From Rhizomicrobium electricum (GTDB lineage: Bacteria; Pseudomonadota; Alphaproteobacteria; Micropepsales; Micropepsaceae): a stretch of 64,000 nucleotides of DNA. Under the pieces are notes generated by a model. It ran no database searches. It saw nothing but the letters and a program-made list of their open reading frames with translations, and had not been told where the DNA came from. Both the position numbers and the translations under genes were made by a program. The DNA lies in NCBI RefSeq assembly GCF_011762045.1, contig NZ_JAASQS010000008.1, positions 1-64,000 of the forward strand, read 5' to 3'. Shown piece after piece: positions 56,985 through 64,000 of this stretch (position 1 is its first letter; each line of letters begins with the position of its first letter).

Positions 56985-57425
56985 TCACCATGTGCCCGTG
57001 TTGGCCATCGAGGCCCACGGTTCTGCCGGAGCGAGCGCGTCGCCTTCCTGCAGCAGCTCGATCGAGATACCGTCCGGCGAACGGATGAACGCCATGCGCC
57101 CGTCGCGCGGCGGCCGGTTGATGACGACCCCGGCGGCCTGCAATTTGGCGCAGGTTTCGTAGATGTTTTCGACCGCGAAGGCGAGGTGGCCGAAATTGCG
57201 TCCGCCGCTGTAGACCTCCGGATCCCAATTGTATGTAAGCTCAACGAGCGGGGCCTTTTCCGCCGCCGCGCGCTGCCGGTCGCCGGGGGCGGCGAGGTAG
57301 ACGAGGGTGAAGCGCCCGGCCGAACTCTCCATCCGGTGGGTTTCGACGAGGCCGAGTTTGGCGCAGTAGAAATCGAGCGCCGAAGCGAGATCGGCGACCC
57401 GGACCATGGTATGGAGATAACGCAT
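56985..57425 (-). CDS. gloA: Lactoylglutathione lyase (glyoxalase I)
   Basis: A 146-residue vicinal-oxygen-chelate protein starting [20 protein letters not shown]. It contains 'LELTYNW'-type sequence ([12 protein letters not shown]) and '[15 protein letters not shown]' (His), '[14 protein letters not shown]' (Glu). These metal-ligand positions match glyoxalase I, which detoxifies methylglyoxal with glutathione. The C-terminal tail after about 130 is short and variable. Confidence 0.9.
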   Translation of the reverse strand: MRYLHTMVRVADLASALDFYCAKLGLVETHRMESSAGRFTLVYLAAPGDRQRAAAEKAPLVELTYNWDPEVYSGGRNFGHLAFAVENIYETCAKLQAAGVVINRPPRDGRMAFIRSPDGISIELLQEGDALAPAEPWASMANTGTW

Positions 57426-57905
57426 CGGTGCCTCCGTTTTTGGGGGGAATTGCAGACTGCCGGTTAGGCATTCTGCAAAGAAATTCTATATTGCACTGCA
57501 CCACAAATCGCGGGTGGGGCGAAGGATCGCATCCGGAAGTCGAGGCGGCGCAACGCTCTTTTCACCTGCCGCATAGCAGAAAGTGCCCGTCTGTGCGGCC
57601 GTCCGCCACAAGCGGGCTGCCCCAGATTGGACATTTTCTCTTGCGTTTTATCTGCCGTTGTTATGAGAGCTTGCGTCGCCACGGAACGTCTTGGAAGTCC
57701 AAGACAATGTTAACCAAACTTCGCAACACTGGCATTTGTCAATGGACCCCCTGGACCGGCTGACGAACGATGTTTACGATTGCGTAACCGACGACGCGCT
57801 CGGGGTGAGCGCCCGGTGGGGGACGCGTGAGCTTGGTCTGCTGGAGCAGCGAGGCCTAGCGCGTTAGCGCCGGGTCGAATCTTTACAAGGTACCGGTAAA
57901 CACCC
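57426..57905. other. Intergenic region upstream of tonB
   Basis: About 480 bases with no convincing gene, between the divergent gloA and tonB genes. It contains an 8-base-arm inverted repeat, GTCTTGGA-AG-TCCAAGAC, at 57688-57705, about 200 bases before tonB. This is a plausible operator. I found no Fur-box-like sequence. Confidence 0.5.
57688..57705. promoter_or_regulatory. 18-base inverted repeat, possible operator
   Basis: GTCTTGGAAGTCCAAGAC has perfect 8-base arms around AG. It sits in the gloA/tonB intergenic region. Symmetry and position suggest a dimeric regulator site; the regulator is unknown. Confidence 0.45.
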
Positions 57906-58520
57906 ATGGAACAGCCACTACACACCATCAGGACCGCCAACCCGTCGATGCTGTCGCCTGAGCGGCTTCCGGCGCTCATCGCGTCAGCCGCGCTCGTGCT
58001 GATCTCGGGCTGGGCCCTTTCAGCGGGTCTTGCACAGAAGCTGATCGACAAGCTTCCCGACGAGATCAAAGTCGACGTTCTCAAGGAAAAGATCGAGAAG
58101 AAGGAGCCGCCGCCGCCGCCGCCGGAAATGAAAGCGCCGCCGCCGCCCTTCGTGCCGCCGCCGGACATCGTCATCCAGACCGATGCCCCGCCGCCGGTCA
58201 ACACCATCACCACCCAGTCCAAGGTGAATACGCCGCCGCCGATTTCGGCCCCTGCCTCCATCGGCAAGCCGCATATCTGTTTGCAGGACTATCCGGCCAT
58301 TTCGGTGCGCCTGGGTGAGCAAGGCACTACCACCATCGGTTTCACCATCACGCCGGAAGGCCGCGTCGAGAACGTGCACGTGGTGAACTCGAGCGGTTCT
58401 GAGCGTCTGGACAACGCCGCCGTGAACTGCGCCTCAAGCTGGCGCTACAAGGCGGCGATCAAGGACAACCTCCCCGTCGCTGTTCCGTGGAAAGCGGAAG
58501 TGAAGTGGGTTCTGCACTGA
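57906..58520 (+). CDS. tonB: TonB energy-transducing protein
   Basis: A 204-residue TonB: cytoplasmic N-terminus, one membrane span (about 23-42), a Pro-rich periplasmic spacer ('EKKEPPPPPPEMKAPPPPFV') and a C-terminal TonB domain ('GTTTIGFTITPEGRVENVHV', 'ERLDNAAVNCASSWRYKAAI'). It links the proton motive force harvested by ExbB/ExbD to outer-membrane receptors. It is first in the operon with exbB and three exbD genes. Confidence 0.92.
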   Translation: MEQPLHTIRTANPSMLSPERLPALIASAALVLISGWALSAGLAQKLIDKLPDEIKVDVLKEKIEKKEPPPPPPEMKAPPPPFVPPPDIVIQTDAPPPVNTITTQSKVNTPPPISAPASIGKPHICLQDYPAISVRLGEQGTTTIGFTITPEGRVENVHVVNSSGSERLDNAAVNCASSWRYKAAIKDNLPVAVPWKAEVKWVLH

Positions 58521-58574
58521 GACAACAAGGCAAGCAAAAGCGTTAAATTCGACAAGCTACGGAGTAGTACAGCA

Positions 58575-59384
58575 ATGATCTCGAAGAAACTGACGATCGC
58601 AGCCGCTTTCGTCCTTCTCACCGGTCTCAGCGTCGGCCCCGCGCAGGCGCAGGCGACCGCCCCCTCGGCTCCGGCCGCAACCGCCGCGGCTCCGGCCCCT
58701 GGTCAGCAGGTCGTCAAGGCCGCTGCCGGCGCCGAGAAAAAGAATCCTTACGGCCTTATGCACATCATCGAGCAGAAGAACCCCGTCTCGATGTCGATCC
58801 TCGCGATCCTGGCGATCATGTCGGTCGGCACCTGGTACGTGTTCTTCGTGAAGTTCTTTGAGCAGAACAAGATCCTTGGTCAGGCCAAGTCCGTCGAGCG
58901 TCGCTTCTGGACCTCGGCCAGCCTGAACGAAGGCATCGAGAAGCTGCCGAAGAGCTCGGTGTTCCGCGGTCTCGCCGAAGCCGGCGTCCGCGCCTCGCAG
59001 GGCGGCACCACCCTCGTCGGCCTGAACGACTGGATTGCCATGAGCCTGGCCCGCCAGCTCGAAGACGCCAACTCCAAGCTCGCCGGTGGCATCACCTGGC
59101 TGGCTTCGGTGGGTTCGGTCGCCCCGTTCGTCGGTCTGTTCGGCACCGTTTGGGGCATTCTGCAAGCCCTGATCTCGATCGGCGTTGCCGGTCAGGCTTC
59201 GATCGACAAGGTCGCGGGCCCGGTCGGTGAAGCTCTGATCATGACCGCCATCGGCCTGTTCGCCGCCGTTCCGGCCGTGTTGCTGTATAACTTCCTCGTT
59301 CGCCGCAACAAGGTGATCGGCGAGAAGTTCCGCGGCTTCGCCGGCGACCTTCAGACCTACCTGATCTCGAAGGGCAGCAAGTAA
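58575..59384 (+). CDS. exbB: ExbB proton-channel subunit
   Basis: A 269-residue MotA/TolQ/ExbB protein. It has a signal-like N-terminus and an Ala/Pro-rich segment (1-55), then three membrane spans. The conserved core is 'LASVGSVAPFVGLFGTVWGI' and 'GEALIMTAIGLFAAVPAVLLYNFLVRRNKVIGEKF'. The N-terminal extension is longer than in E. coli ExbB but is common in alphaproteobacteria. It starts 54 bases after tonB. Confidence 0.94.
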   Translation: MISKKLTIAAAFVLLTGLSVGPAQAQATAPSAPAATAAAPAPGQQVVKAAAGAEKKNPYGLMHIIEQKNPVSMSILAILAIMSVGTWYVFFVKFFEQNKILGQAKSVERRFWTSASLNEGIEKLPKSSVFRGLAEAGVRASQGGTTLVGLNDWIAMSLARQLEDANSKLAGGITWLASVGSVAPFVGLFGTVWGILQALISIGVAGQASIDKVAGPVGEALIMTAIGLFAAVPAVLLYNFLVRRNKVIGEKFRGFAGDLQTYLISKGSK

Positions 59385-59399
59385 GTATTGGGCAAACGC

Positions 59400-59424
59400 G
59401 AGAGGCCGGCAGGGCCGGCCTCTC
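59400..59424 (+). other. Intercistronic hairpin between exbB and exbD1
   Basis: GAGAGGCCGGC and GCCGGCCTCTC form a perfect 11-base stem with a 3-base loop, 16 bases after the exbB stop. It lacks a proper T run. It may attenuate or stabilise the transcript so that ExbB is made in excess of ExbD. Confidence 0.6.
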
Positions 59425-59442
59425 CCTTTGCGGAGAAGTAAT

Positions 59443-59889
59443 ATGGCTGCTTTTGTACAAAGTGCCGGCGGTCACGTAGACGAAGACGATCTGAACGCCA
59501 CCATCAATGTCGTCCCGCTCGTGGACATCATGCTGGTGATGCTCATCATCTTCCTTGTGACCATCCCGGTGATTGTTAAGGTCGTGCCGGTTCAGTTGCC
59601 GAACGCGCGTAACATCGCGACCGAAACCAAGCCCGAGAACATCGTGGTTGCGGTGACGGCCGAAGAAGAAGTGTTCTACAACAACGTGCCGGTGACCTAC
59701 TCGGAACTCCATGGCCGCTTCCTGGCTGCGCTGCTTCGCGCTGCCAAGTCGGGAACGCCGCTTCCGGAAGTCCACATTCGCGCTGACAGGCAGGTCCGTT
59801 TTGAAGCCGTTGGTCGGGCCATTCTGGCCGCCCAGATGGCTGGCGTTCCGAAGGTCGGCTTCATCACTGAACCGCGTAACGAAGAGTAA
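59443..59889 (+). CDS. exbD: ExbD subunit, first copy
   Basis: A 148-residue ExbD/TolR protein starting MAAFVQSAGGHVDEDDLNAT. One membrane span carries the proton-carrying Asp28 ('INVVPLVDIMLVMLIIFLVT'), followed by the periplasmic domain. It differs clearly from the two later ExbD copies. GCGGAGAAG precedes its start. Nineteen bases separate it from the intercistronic hairpin. Confidence 0.92.
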   Translation: MAAFVQSAGGHVDEDDLNATINVVPLVDIMLVMLIIFLVTIPVIVKVVPVQLPNARNIATETKPENIVVAVTAEEEVFYNNVPVTYSELHGRFLAALLRAAKSGTPLPEVHIRADRQVRFEAVGRAILAAQMAGVPKVGFITEPRNEE

Positions 59890-59925
59890 TTGCTCGCGTA
59901 GCGAACTGAAAAGGTAGTTATTGCC

Positions 59926-60351
59926 ATGGCCGGAATGTCAACCAAGCAGGCTGAAGGCGATCCGATGATGGAAATCAACATGACGCCGCTTATCGACGTC
60001 ATGCTGGTGCTCCTGACTCTGCTCATCATCACTCTGCCGATCCAGACGCACGCCGTGAAGCTGGACATGCCGCGACCGAACCCCTCCGCGAACAAGCCGC
60101 TCATCGATATTCCGAAGGTCAAACTGACCATCGACTTCGACGGGACGATCTTGTGGAACGGTTCGCCGGTCGATCGGGCGACGCTGAACGGTTACTTCCT
60201 CGATGCGTCGACGCAGGATCCCCAGCCGGAAATCCATCTCGAGCCCAACAAGCTCGCGAAGTACGACGTGGTTGCCAAGGTGCTGGCAGATGCCCAACGT
60301 CTGGGCGTCAAGAAGATCGGCTTCACCGGTCTCGACCAGTACATGCAATAG
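59926..60351 (+). CDS. exbD: ExbD subunit, second copy
   Basis: A 141-residue ExbD. The membrane span holds Asp24 in 'EINMTPLIDVMLVLLTLLII'. The first 49 residues are identical to those of the third copy, and much of the rest is too ('IDFDGTILWNGS', 'DAQRLGVKKIGF'). It is a recent tandem duplicate of that gene. It starts 36 bases after exbD1. Confidence 0.92.
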   Translation: MAGMSTKQAEGDPMMEINMTPLIDVMLVLLTLLIITLPIQTHAVKLDMPRPNPSANKPLIDIPKVKLTIDFDGTILWNGSPVDRATLNGYFLDASTQDPQPEIHLEPNKLAKYDVVAKVLADAQRLGVKKIGFTGLDQYMQ

Positions 60352-60371
60352 TCCCGAGGGGATTTGCTGAG

Positions 60372-60412
60372 CGGGCGCGCGGGGGAGACCTCGCGCGCCC
60401 GTCGGCGTTTTT
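60372..60412 (+). terminator. GC-rich hairpin with T run between exbD2 and exbD3
   Basis: CGGGCGCGCG (60372-60381) pairs with CGCGCGCCCG (60392-60401). TCGGCGTTTTT follows. This looks like an intrinsic terminator or attenuator inside the operon. exbD3 may therefore need read-through or its own promoter in the 248-base gap at 60352-60599. Confidence 0.65.
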
Positions 60413-60599
60413 GGGGCTTCGTCCGCGTGCGGAAATTCTCTCCGCTTTAACCGGTTCGGCCGGTTCCGCTTTGCGGCGCCGGCGCAGACCATAAAAATGC
60501 CCAAAGGGAACGTCAGGCTAGCCTGAGATCGGTTGGGCCGGACGGGATCGGGGGATCTACAGGCCGAGGCCGGTCACCCCATAAGGAAGGTGGTGCGCC

Positions 60600-61019
60600 A
60601 TGGCGGGAATGTCGACCAAGCAGGCCGAAGGCGATCCGATGATGGAAATCAACATGACGCCCCTGATCGACGTCATGCTGGTGCTTCTGACGCTTCTCAT
60701 TATCACCCTGCCGATCCAGACCCATGCGGTGAAGCTCGACATGCCGGCCGGGCCGGGCCACGAGAGTCCGATCAAACCCGTGGTTGTTAACCTCGGGATC
60801 GACTTCGACGGGACGATCCTTTGGAACGGCTCGGCGGTGGATCGGGGAACGCTGGATTCGTATTTCTATGACGCGGGGTTGGCCGATCCGCAGCCGGAAA
60901 TCCACCTTAATCCGAACAAACTGGCCAGATACGACACTGTGGCGAAAGTTCTCGCGGACGCGCAGCGCTTAGGCGTCAAAAAAATTGGCTTTGTCGGCCT
61001 GGATCAGTATATGCAATAG
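60600..61019 (+). CDS. exbD: ExbD subunit, third copy
   Basis: A 139-residue ExbD with the same N-terminal 49 residues as exbD2, including the proton-carrying Asp24, and a slightly different linker ('AGPGHESPIKPVVVNLG' in place of 'RPNPSANKPLIDIPKVKL'). The catalytic span and the C-terminus (LDQYMQ) are otherwise kept. A GGAAGG stands before the start. Confidence 0.92.
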   Translation: MAGMSTKQAEGDPMMEINMTPLIDVMLVLLTLLIITLPIQTHAVKLDMPAGPGHESPIKPVVVNLGIDFDGTILWNGSAVDRGTLDSYFYDAGLADPQPEIHLNPNKLARYDTVAKVLADAQRLGVKKIGFVGLDQYMQ

Positions 61020-61102
61020 CAAGTGAGTGAGGGAGCGGACTGGGCTCCTTGGGGATCCCCGGGGGCGCCTGTGTACCTAAGGCGAAGATAGAGGTCTCTG
61101 AG

Positions 61103-62251
61103 ATGATCACAAAGAAAACCCGCGCCGTTGCGACGGCGCTAGTGCTCGGAACGGCCGCCATGGTCGTTGCCACCATGCCTGCCGACGCCGCGATGCGCTC
61201 GTCGGTCGGTAAGCCCCTGCAGGAGGCGCTTTCGCTGGCCAAGTCCGGCAATTATGCCGCCGCTTGCTCGAAGGTGAAGCAGGCCGAAGCCGTCGGCGGC
61301 CTGTCGGCGGAAGAAAACAAGACCGCCAACCAGATGAAGGAATACGTGGCGGCCGCCTCGAAGGGCTCCGCCTGCGCCGACACCGCGGTTGGCATCCAGG
61401 CCAAGTTCAACGCCGACTGGAATGCCCGCAAGTATCGCGACGTGATCGCCGACGAAGACGCGCTGCGTCAGCGCGGCGTGCTCAATGCCCAGTCGATGGT
61501 GGTGATCGCGCAGGCCTATGAAGGCCTCGGCGATTATCGCGGCTGCATGCGCTATGCCGACAACCACGCCAGCGCCGGTGCGGAAATGGTCAAGCGCGGC
61601 ATGCTGTGCGCCTTCAAGGCCGGCGACGACAACGCCGCCCGCGATCTCGCCCTGAAGCTGGTGTCGCAGAACCCGACCCCGGAAAATTGGGGCCAGCTCC
61701 TGAAGCAGGCCGAGCACGCCAAGCAGCTCTCGGACCCGCAGACCCTCGACATCTATCGCTTGAAGCTTCTCACCGGCAATCTCACGGGCGCCGACGAGTA
61801 CTTCATGCTGTCGCAGATGCTGATCGCCGCCCGCGTGCAGAACGAAGCCGCGGTCGTGGTCGACAAGGGCGTCGCGGCGAAGCTCCTGGTTGACGCGCGT
61901 GCGCAGCGTCTGGCCGGCATGGCCAAGAAGAACGCCGCCGACGAGAGCGCCAATATCAGCAAGGCGCTGGCCGCCGCTCAGAAGCAGAAGACCGGCGACG
62001 ACCTGATCAAGGTCGGCGAAGAGCTGTCCGGCATGGGCCGCTATGCCGACGCCGCTGACGCCATCAAGGCCGGTATCGGCAAGGGCGTCAAAGATCTCGA
62101 CAATGCCCAGGTCCGCCTCGCGGTCGCGCTCTACGGCGCCAAGCAGAAGCCGGCGGCGCTCAGCACCCTCGACAAGGCGATCAAGGGCTCCAAGTCGGCC
62201 AATGCCAAGCTGATCGCCCAGATGTGGTCGCTCTACATCCGCGGTCACTGA
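61103..62251 (+). CDS. Exported helical-repeat protein of the TonB operon
   Basis: A 382-residue protein with a signal peptide (MITKKTRAVATALVLGTAAM to ADA). The mature part is Ala/Lys-rich and predicted all-helical, with TPR-like pairs ('SGNYAAACSKVKQAEAVGG', 'AQAYEGLGDYRGCMRYADNH', 'GDDNAARDLALKLVSQNPTP'). A single named family is not evident. Its place after exbD3, 83 bases downstream, suggests a periplasmic scaffold for the TonB complex or its receptors. A strong terminator follows. Confidence 0.8.
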   Translation: MITKKTRAVATALVLGTAAMVVATMPADAAMRSSVGKPLQEALSLAKSGNYAAACSKVKQAEAVGGLSAEENKTANQMKEYVAAASKGSACADTAVGIQAKFNADWNARKYRDVIADEDALRQRGVLNAQSMVVIAQAYEGLGDYRGCMRYADNHASAGAEMVKRGMLCAFKAGDDNAARDLALKLVSQNPTPENWGQLLKQAEHAKQLSDPQTLDIYRLKLLTGNLTGADEYFMLSQMLIAARVQNEAAVVVDKGVAAKLLVDARAQRLAGMAKKNAADESANISKALAAAQKQKTGDDLIKVGEELSGMGRYADAADAIKAGIGKGVKDLDNAQVRLAVALYGAKQKPAALSTLDKAIKGSKSANAKLIAQMWSLYIRGH

Positions 62252-62277
62252 GCCGATTTCCACGTAACTGACGCAAG

Positions 62278-62312
62278 ACGGCGGGCCGCAAGGTCCGCCG
62301 TTTTCGTTTTTT
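62278..62312 (+). terminator. Intrinsic terminator of the TonB operon
   Basis: ACGGCGGGCC pairs with GGTCCGCCGT around GCAA, with a long T run after it. Confidence 0.9.
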
Positions 62313-62502
62313 TTGCTGGGCGAGAAGGTGCGACTGCAAACCGCTCGCGATTGTCTGCGAGCTAAGCCGCTGAATTGTACTCGTTTTGTTCACTATGTCG
62401 CACCCTGAAAACTCCCCTTGAACCGTGCGGGTAGTTTCCCCATTTCTCTTATATCCGATGAACTGTAAGCCGAGCCGTCCGCCTGGGCGGCTTTTTCTAT
62501 TT

Positions 62503-64000
62503 TTAGAGCGGCCACCACCAGTGTTTGCGCTTGTCGGCTTCCTTGCCCGGCTGGCGCGCTTTGATGGCGGCTTGGCCGCCCGGCTGGGTCAGCAGCCAAC
62601 GGCGGACGTCCGTCTCGGGCGGGGCGGCGACACCCTTGCCCGGTCCGGGAGCCTTCAATTCGTCGAGCGCGAAATCCATTCGCGCCTCGTAGGTGCGATC
62701 GATCTGGTTGCGCAGGTATTTCTCGGCTTCGTACCACGCCTGTTTGTTTTTCCCGTCGGCGCAGGTGGCGAGTTCTTCGCCTTTGGCGCCCCAGCGGCGC
62801 TCCGGGCACTGATAGGGATCGAACGACATGTCGAACAGGCGGCGGCGCGCCTCCTCGTAGCCGAACGCGACCTTGGAGCCGTTGGAGCGGATGTAGGAGA
62901 TCTGACACTGCGCTGCGTGCGCGTCGTAGGCGTTCAGCAGGTCGCCGGCGAGATTTTTGCCTTTGTAGGCGAGCTTGGCGTCACCCCGTTTGCTCATCCA
63001 CAGAAAGCGTTTGGTGCTGTCGTAGAGTTCCTTGAAGGCGGTCTTCAGCCGGGCGTCGCGCGACGGCGTCGAGTAGGCCTCCCAGTCGCCTTCGGTGCCG
63101 TAGATATTGGGCGGCAGGCGGTCGGGTTCGGCGCGTTTGGGTAGGCCCGCGGCGATCGCCAGATCCACCGCATCGCCGCGGTAATGCAGGTCGGCGCAGT
63201 TGGAATCGACCATATCGCCGATTTCGCGCACCGGATCGAACAGCAGTGTGCCGCCGGCCATCTGGCCGCGCACGAAGTCGTAGTAGTCGACGGTTTCCTT
63301 CGCCAGCGTGAAGCTGCCGGTCTTCCAGTCGCGGTCCTCGGCCGGACGCGGTCCGTTGCCGAAGTACTGCTCGACCGAGAAATCGGCGATGTCCTTGTTG
63401 GCGGCGAGGGTGATGGTGCCGCCGGTGTAGGTGCCGTCCGCTTGGCGTTTTCCGCCGATGAGTCTCTGCGGCCGCCAGTTCTTGAATCCCGCACCCATGC
63501 CGGGCGAGGAGCGTACGAAGCGGACGTCATAGAAGCCGCGCGTCACCGAGTAGTCGGGATGGGCGTCGAGATAATGGATGCGGCCGTTGCGTTCGACTTT
63601 CCAAACCGTGGCGAGATGCCCGTTGGGATCGTAGATCACCGTGCCGGGATGGATTGCCGCCGGCGTCAGGACCGGCGAATAGAAATCCTGTTCTTCCGGC
63701 GTTTCGAGTTCGGGATGAATCCGGTAGGTGGCCGAAGAAATCGCGCCGCGCAGGACATCGAGAATGGCATAGCCGTTGTAGCCGGCCGGATTGAGCCGGA
63801 CTTCGACGCGGTTGCCGGCCGCGGTGTAGCGCATGTCGCGGGTATGCCCGCGCGGTGCGACCTCGGCCGCGAACGAGAACGGAAGTCCGCGTTTCCAGGC
63901 GAAGTAGAAGCGCAGGTAATACGGCAGGTCGGCGCAATCGGCGGCGAAGGCGATACCCGGCGGGTCGGAGCCGCGGAAAGGATTACGCGGATCGTGCAGG
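62503..64000 (-). CDS. Large protein with papain-like Cys/His motifs (partial at right edge)
   Basis: The frame is open to the right edge, giving at least 499 residues; the start lies outside the window. The visible N-terminal part contains 'DCADLPYYLRFYFAWKRGLP', a Cys-containing helix start typical of transglutaminase/NlpC-like folds. Further on, 'GHLATVWKVERNGRIHYLDA' gives a candidate His and Asp. The C-terminal half has 'DVRRWLLTQPGGQAAIKARQ' and ends KHWWWPL. I do not recognise a named family; a cysteine-peptidase fold is inference. An ATG at 63834 is internal, not the start. Confidence 0.7.
   Translation of the reverse strand, partial: LHDPRNPFRGSDPPGIAFAADCADLPYYLRFYFAWKRGLPFSFAAEVAPRGHTRDMRYTAAGNRVEVRLNPAGYNGYAILDVLRGAISSATYRIHPELETPEEQDFYSPVLTPAAIHPGTVIYDPNGHLATVWKVERNGRIHYLDAHPDYSVTRGFYDVRFVRSSPGMGAGFKNWRPQRLIGGKRQADGTYTGGTITLAANKDIADFSVEQYFGNGPRPAEDRDWKTGSFTLAKETVDYYDFVRGQMAGGTLLFDPVREIGDMVDSNCADLHYRGDAVDLAIAAGLPKRAEPDRLPPNIYGTEGDWEAYSTPSRDARLKTAFKELYDSTKRFLWMSKRGDAKLAYKGKNLAGDLLNAYDAHAAQCQISYIRSNGSKVAFGYEEARRRLFDMSFDPYQCPERRWGAKGEELATCADGKNKQAWYEAEKYLRNQIDRTYEARMDFALDELKAPGPGKGVAAPPETDVRRWLLTQPGGQAAIKARQPGKEADKRKHWWWPL

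Overview
The window is a 64 kb stretch of a GC-rich alphaproteobacterial chromosome. The evidence is a complete 16S-tRNA-Ile-tRNA-Ala-23S-5S operon with alphaproteobacterial 16S features, an hfaABD-like holdfast-anchor operon, and a gene repertoire typical of that class. By general appearance the 16S gene recalls Rhizomicrobium/Micropepsaceae-type lineages, but I could not run an alignment, so the order is open. Chromosomal genes are roughly two-thirds G+C in sampled lines. The segment at 0.6-2.7 kb is visibly lower (28 of 60 bases in 1141-1200).

Layout. At the left edge is the start of a CheB-type methylesterase, then a 535-base gap with an unusual nested inverted-repeat structure. Positions 612-4003 look like the end of a genomic island: an AlpA-like regulator, a HipA-type kinase, a HIRAN-domain protein, and a tyrosine integrase beside tRNA-Ser(GCU), the probable integration target. 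The chromosome resumes with an MBOAT/SGNH pair for acylation of an envelope polysaccharide, a CBS-pair protein, a DUF885 exported hydrolase and the rRNA operon (10.1-15.6 kb, with promoter, two boxA-like sites and terminator).

From 15.6 to 34.8 kb lie a mix of metabolic and house-keeping genes: an SGNH hydrolase, dimethylarginine dimethylaminohydrolase, CstA with a translationally coupled GNAT, an exported amidohydrolase, a small ACP-like protein that looks circularly permuted, a CHAP hydrolase and a membrane ClpP-like SDH protease. Next come the complete EF-P/EpmA/EpmB translation module and a four-gene operon for 2-oxoacid:ferredoxin oxidoreductase (FAD/Fe-S reductase, KorA, KorB, exported unknown). 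An acyl-CoA dehydrogenase, a GNAT and a cupin follow.

From 34.8 to 57.4 kb are a GH5 glycosidase, hfaABD, a rhomboid protease, an RND efflux pair, typA/bipA, a HisN-like phosphatase, a YjhX-family protein, an HD protein, a lipase-like hydrolase, an SCP2 protein, a small heat-shock gene, an HSL-type esterase with an altered nucleophile elbow, a pentapeptide-repeat protein, a large autotransporter, threonine aldolase and glyoxalase I. The heat-shock gene has a candidate RpoH promoter and a structured leader.

The right end holds a TonB energy-transduction operon (tonB, exbB, three exbD genes, an exported repeat protein) and an edge-truncated papain-like exported protein. The most interesting items are the HipA/HIRAN island, the permuted ACP-like protein, the heat-shock leader, the compact HfaD with four 47-residue repeats overlapped by hfaB, and the triple-exbD TonB operon.
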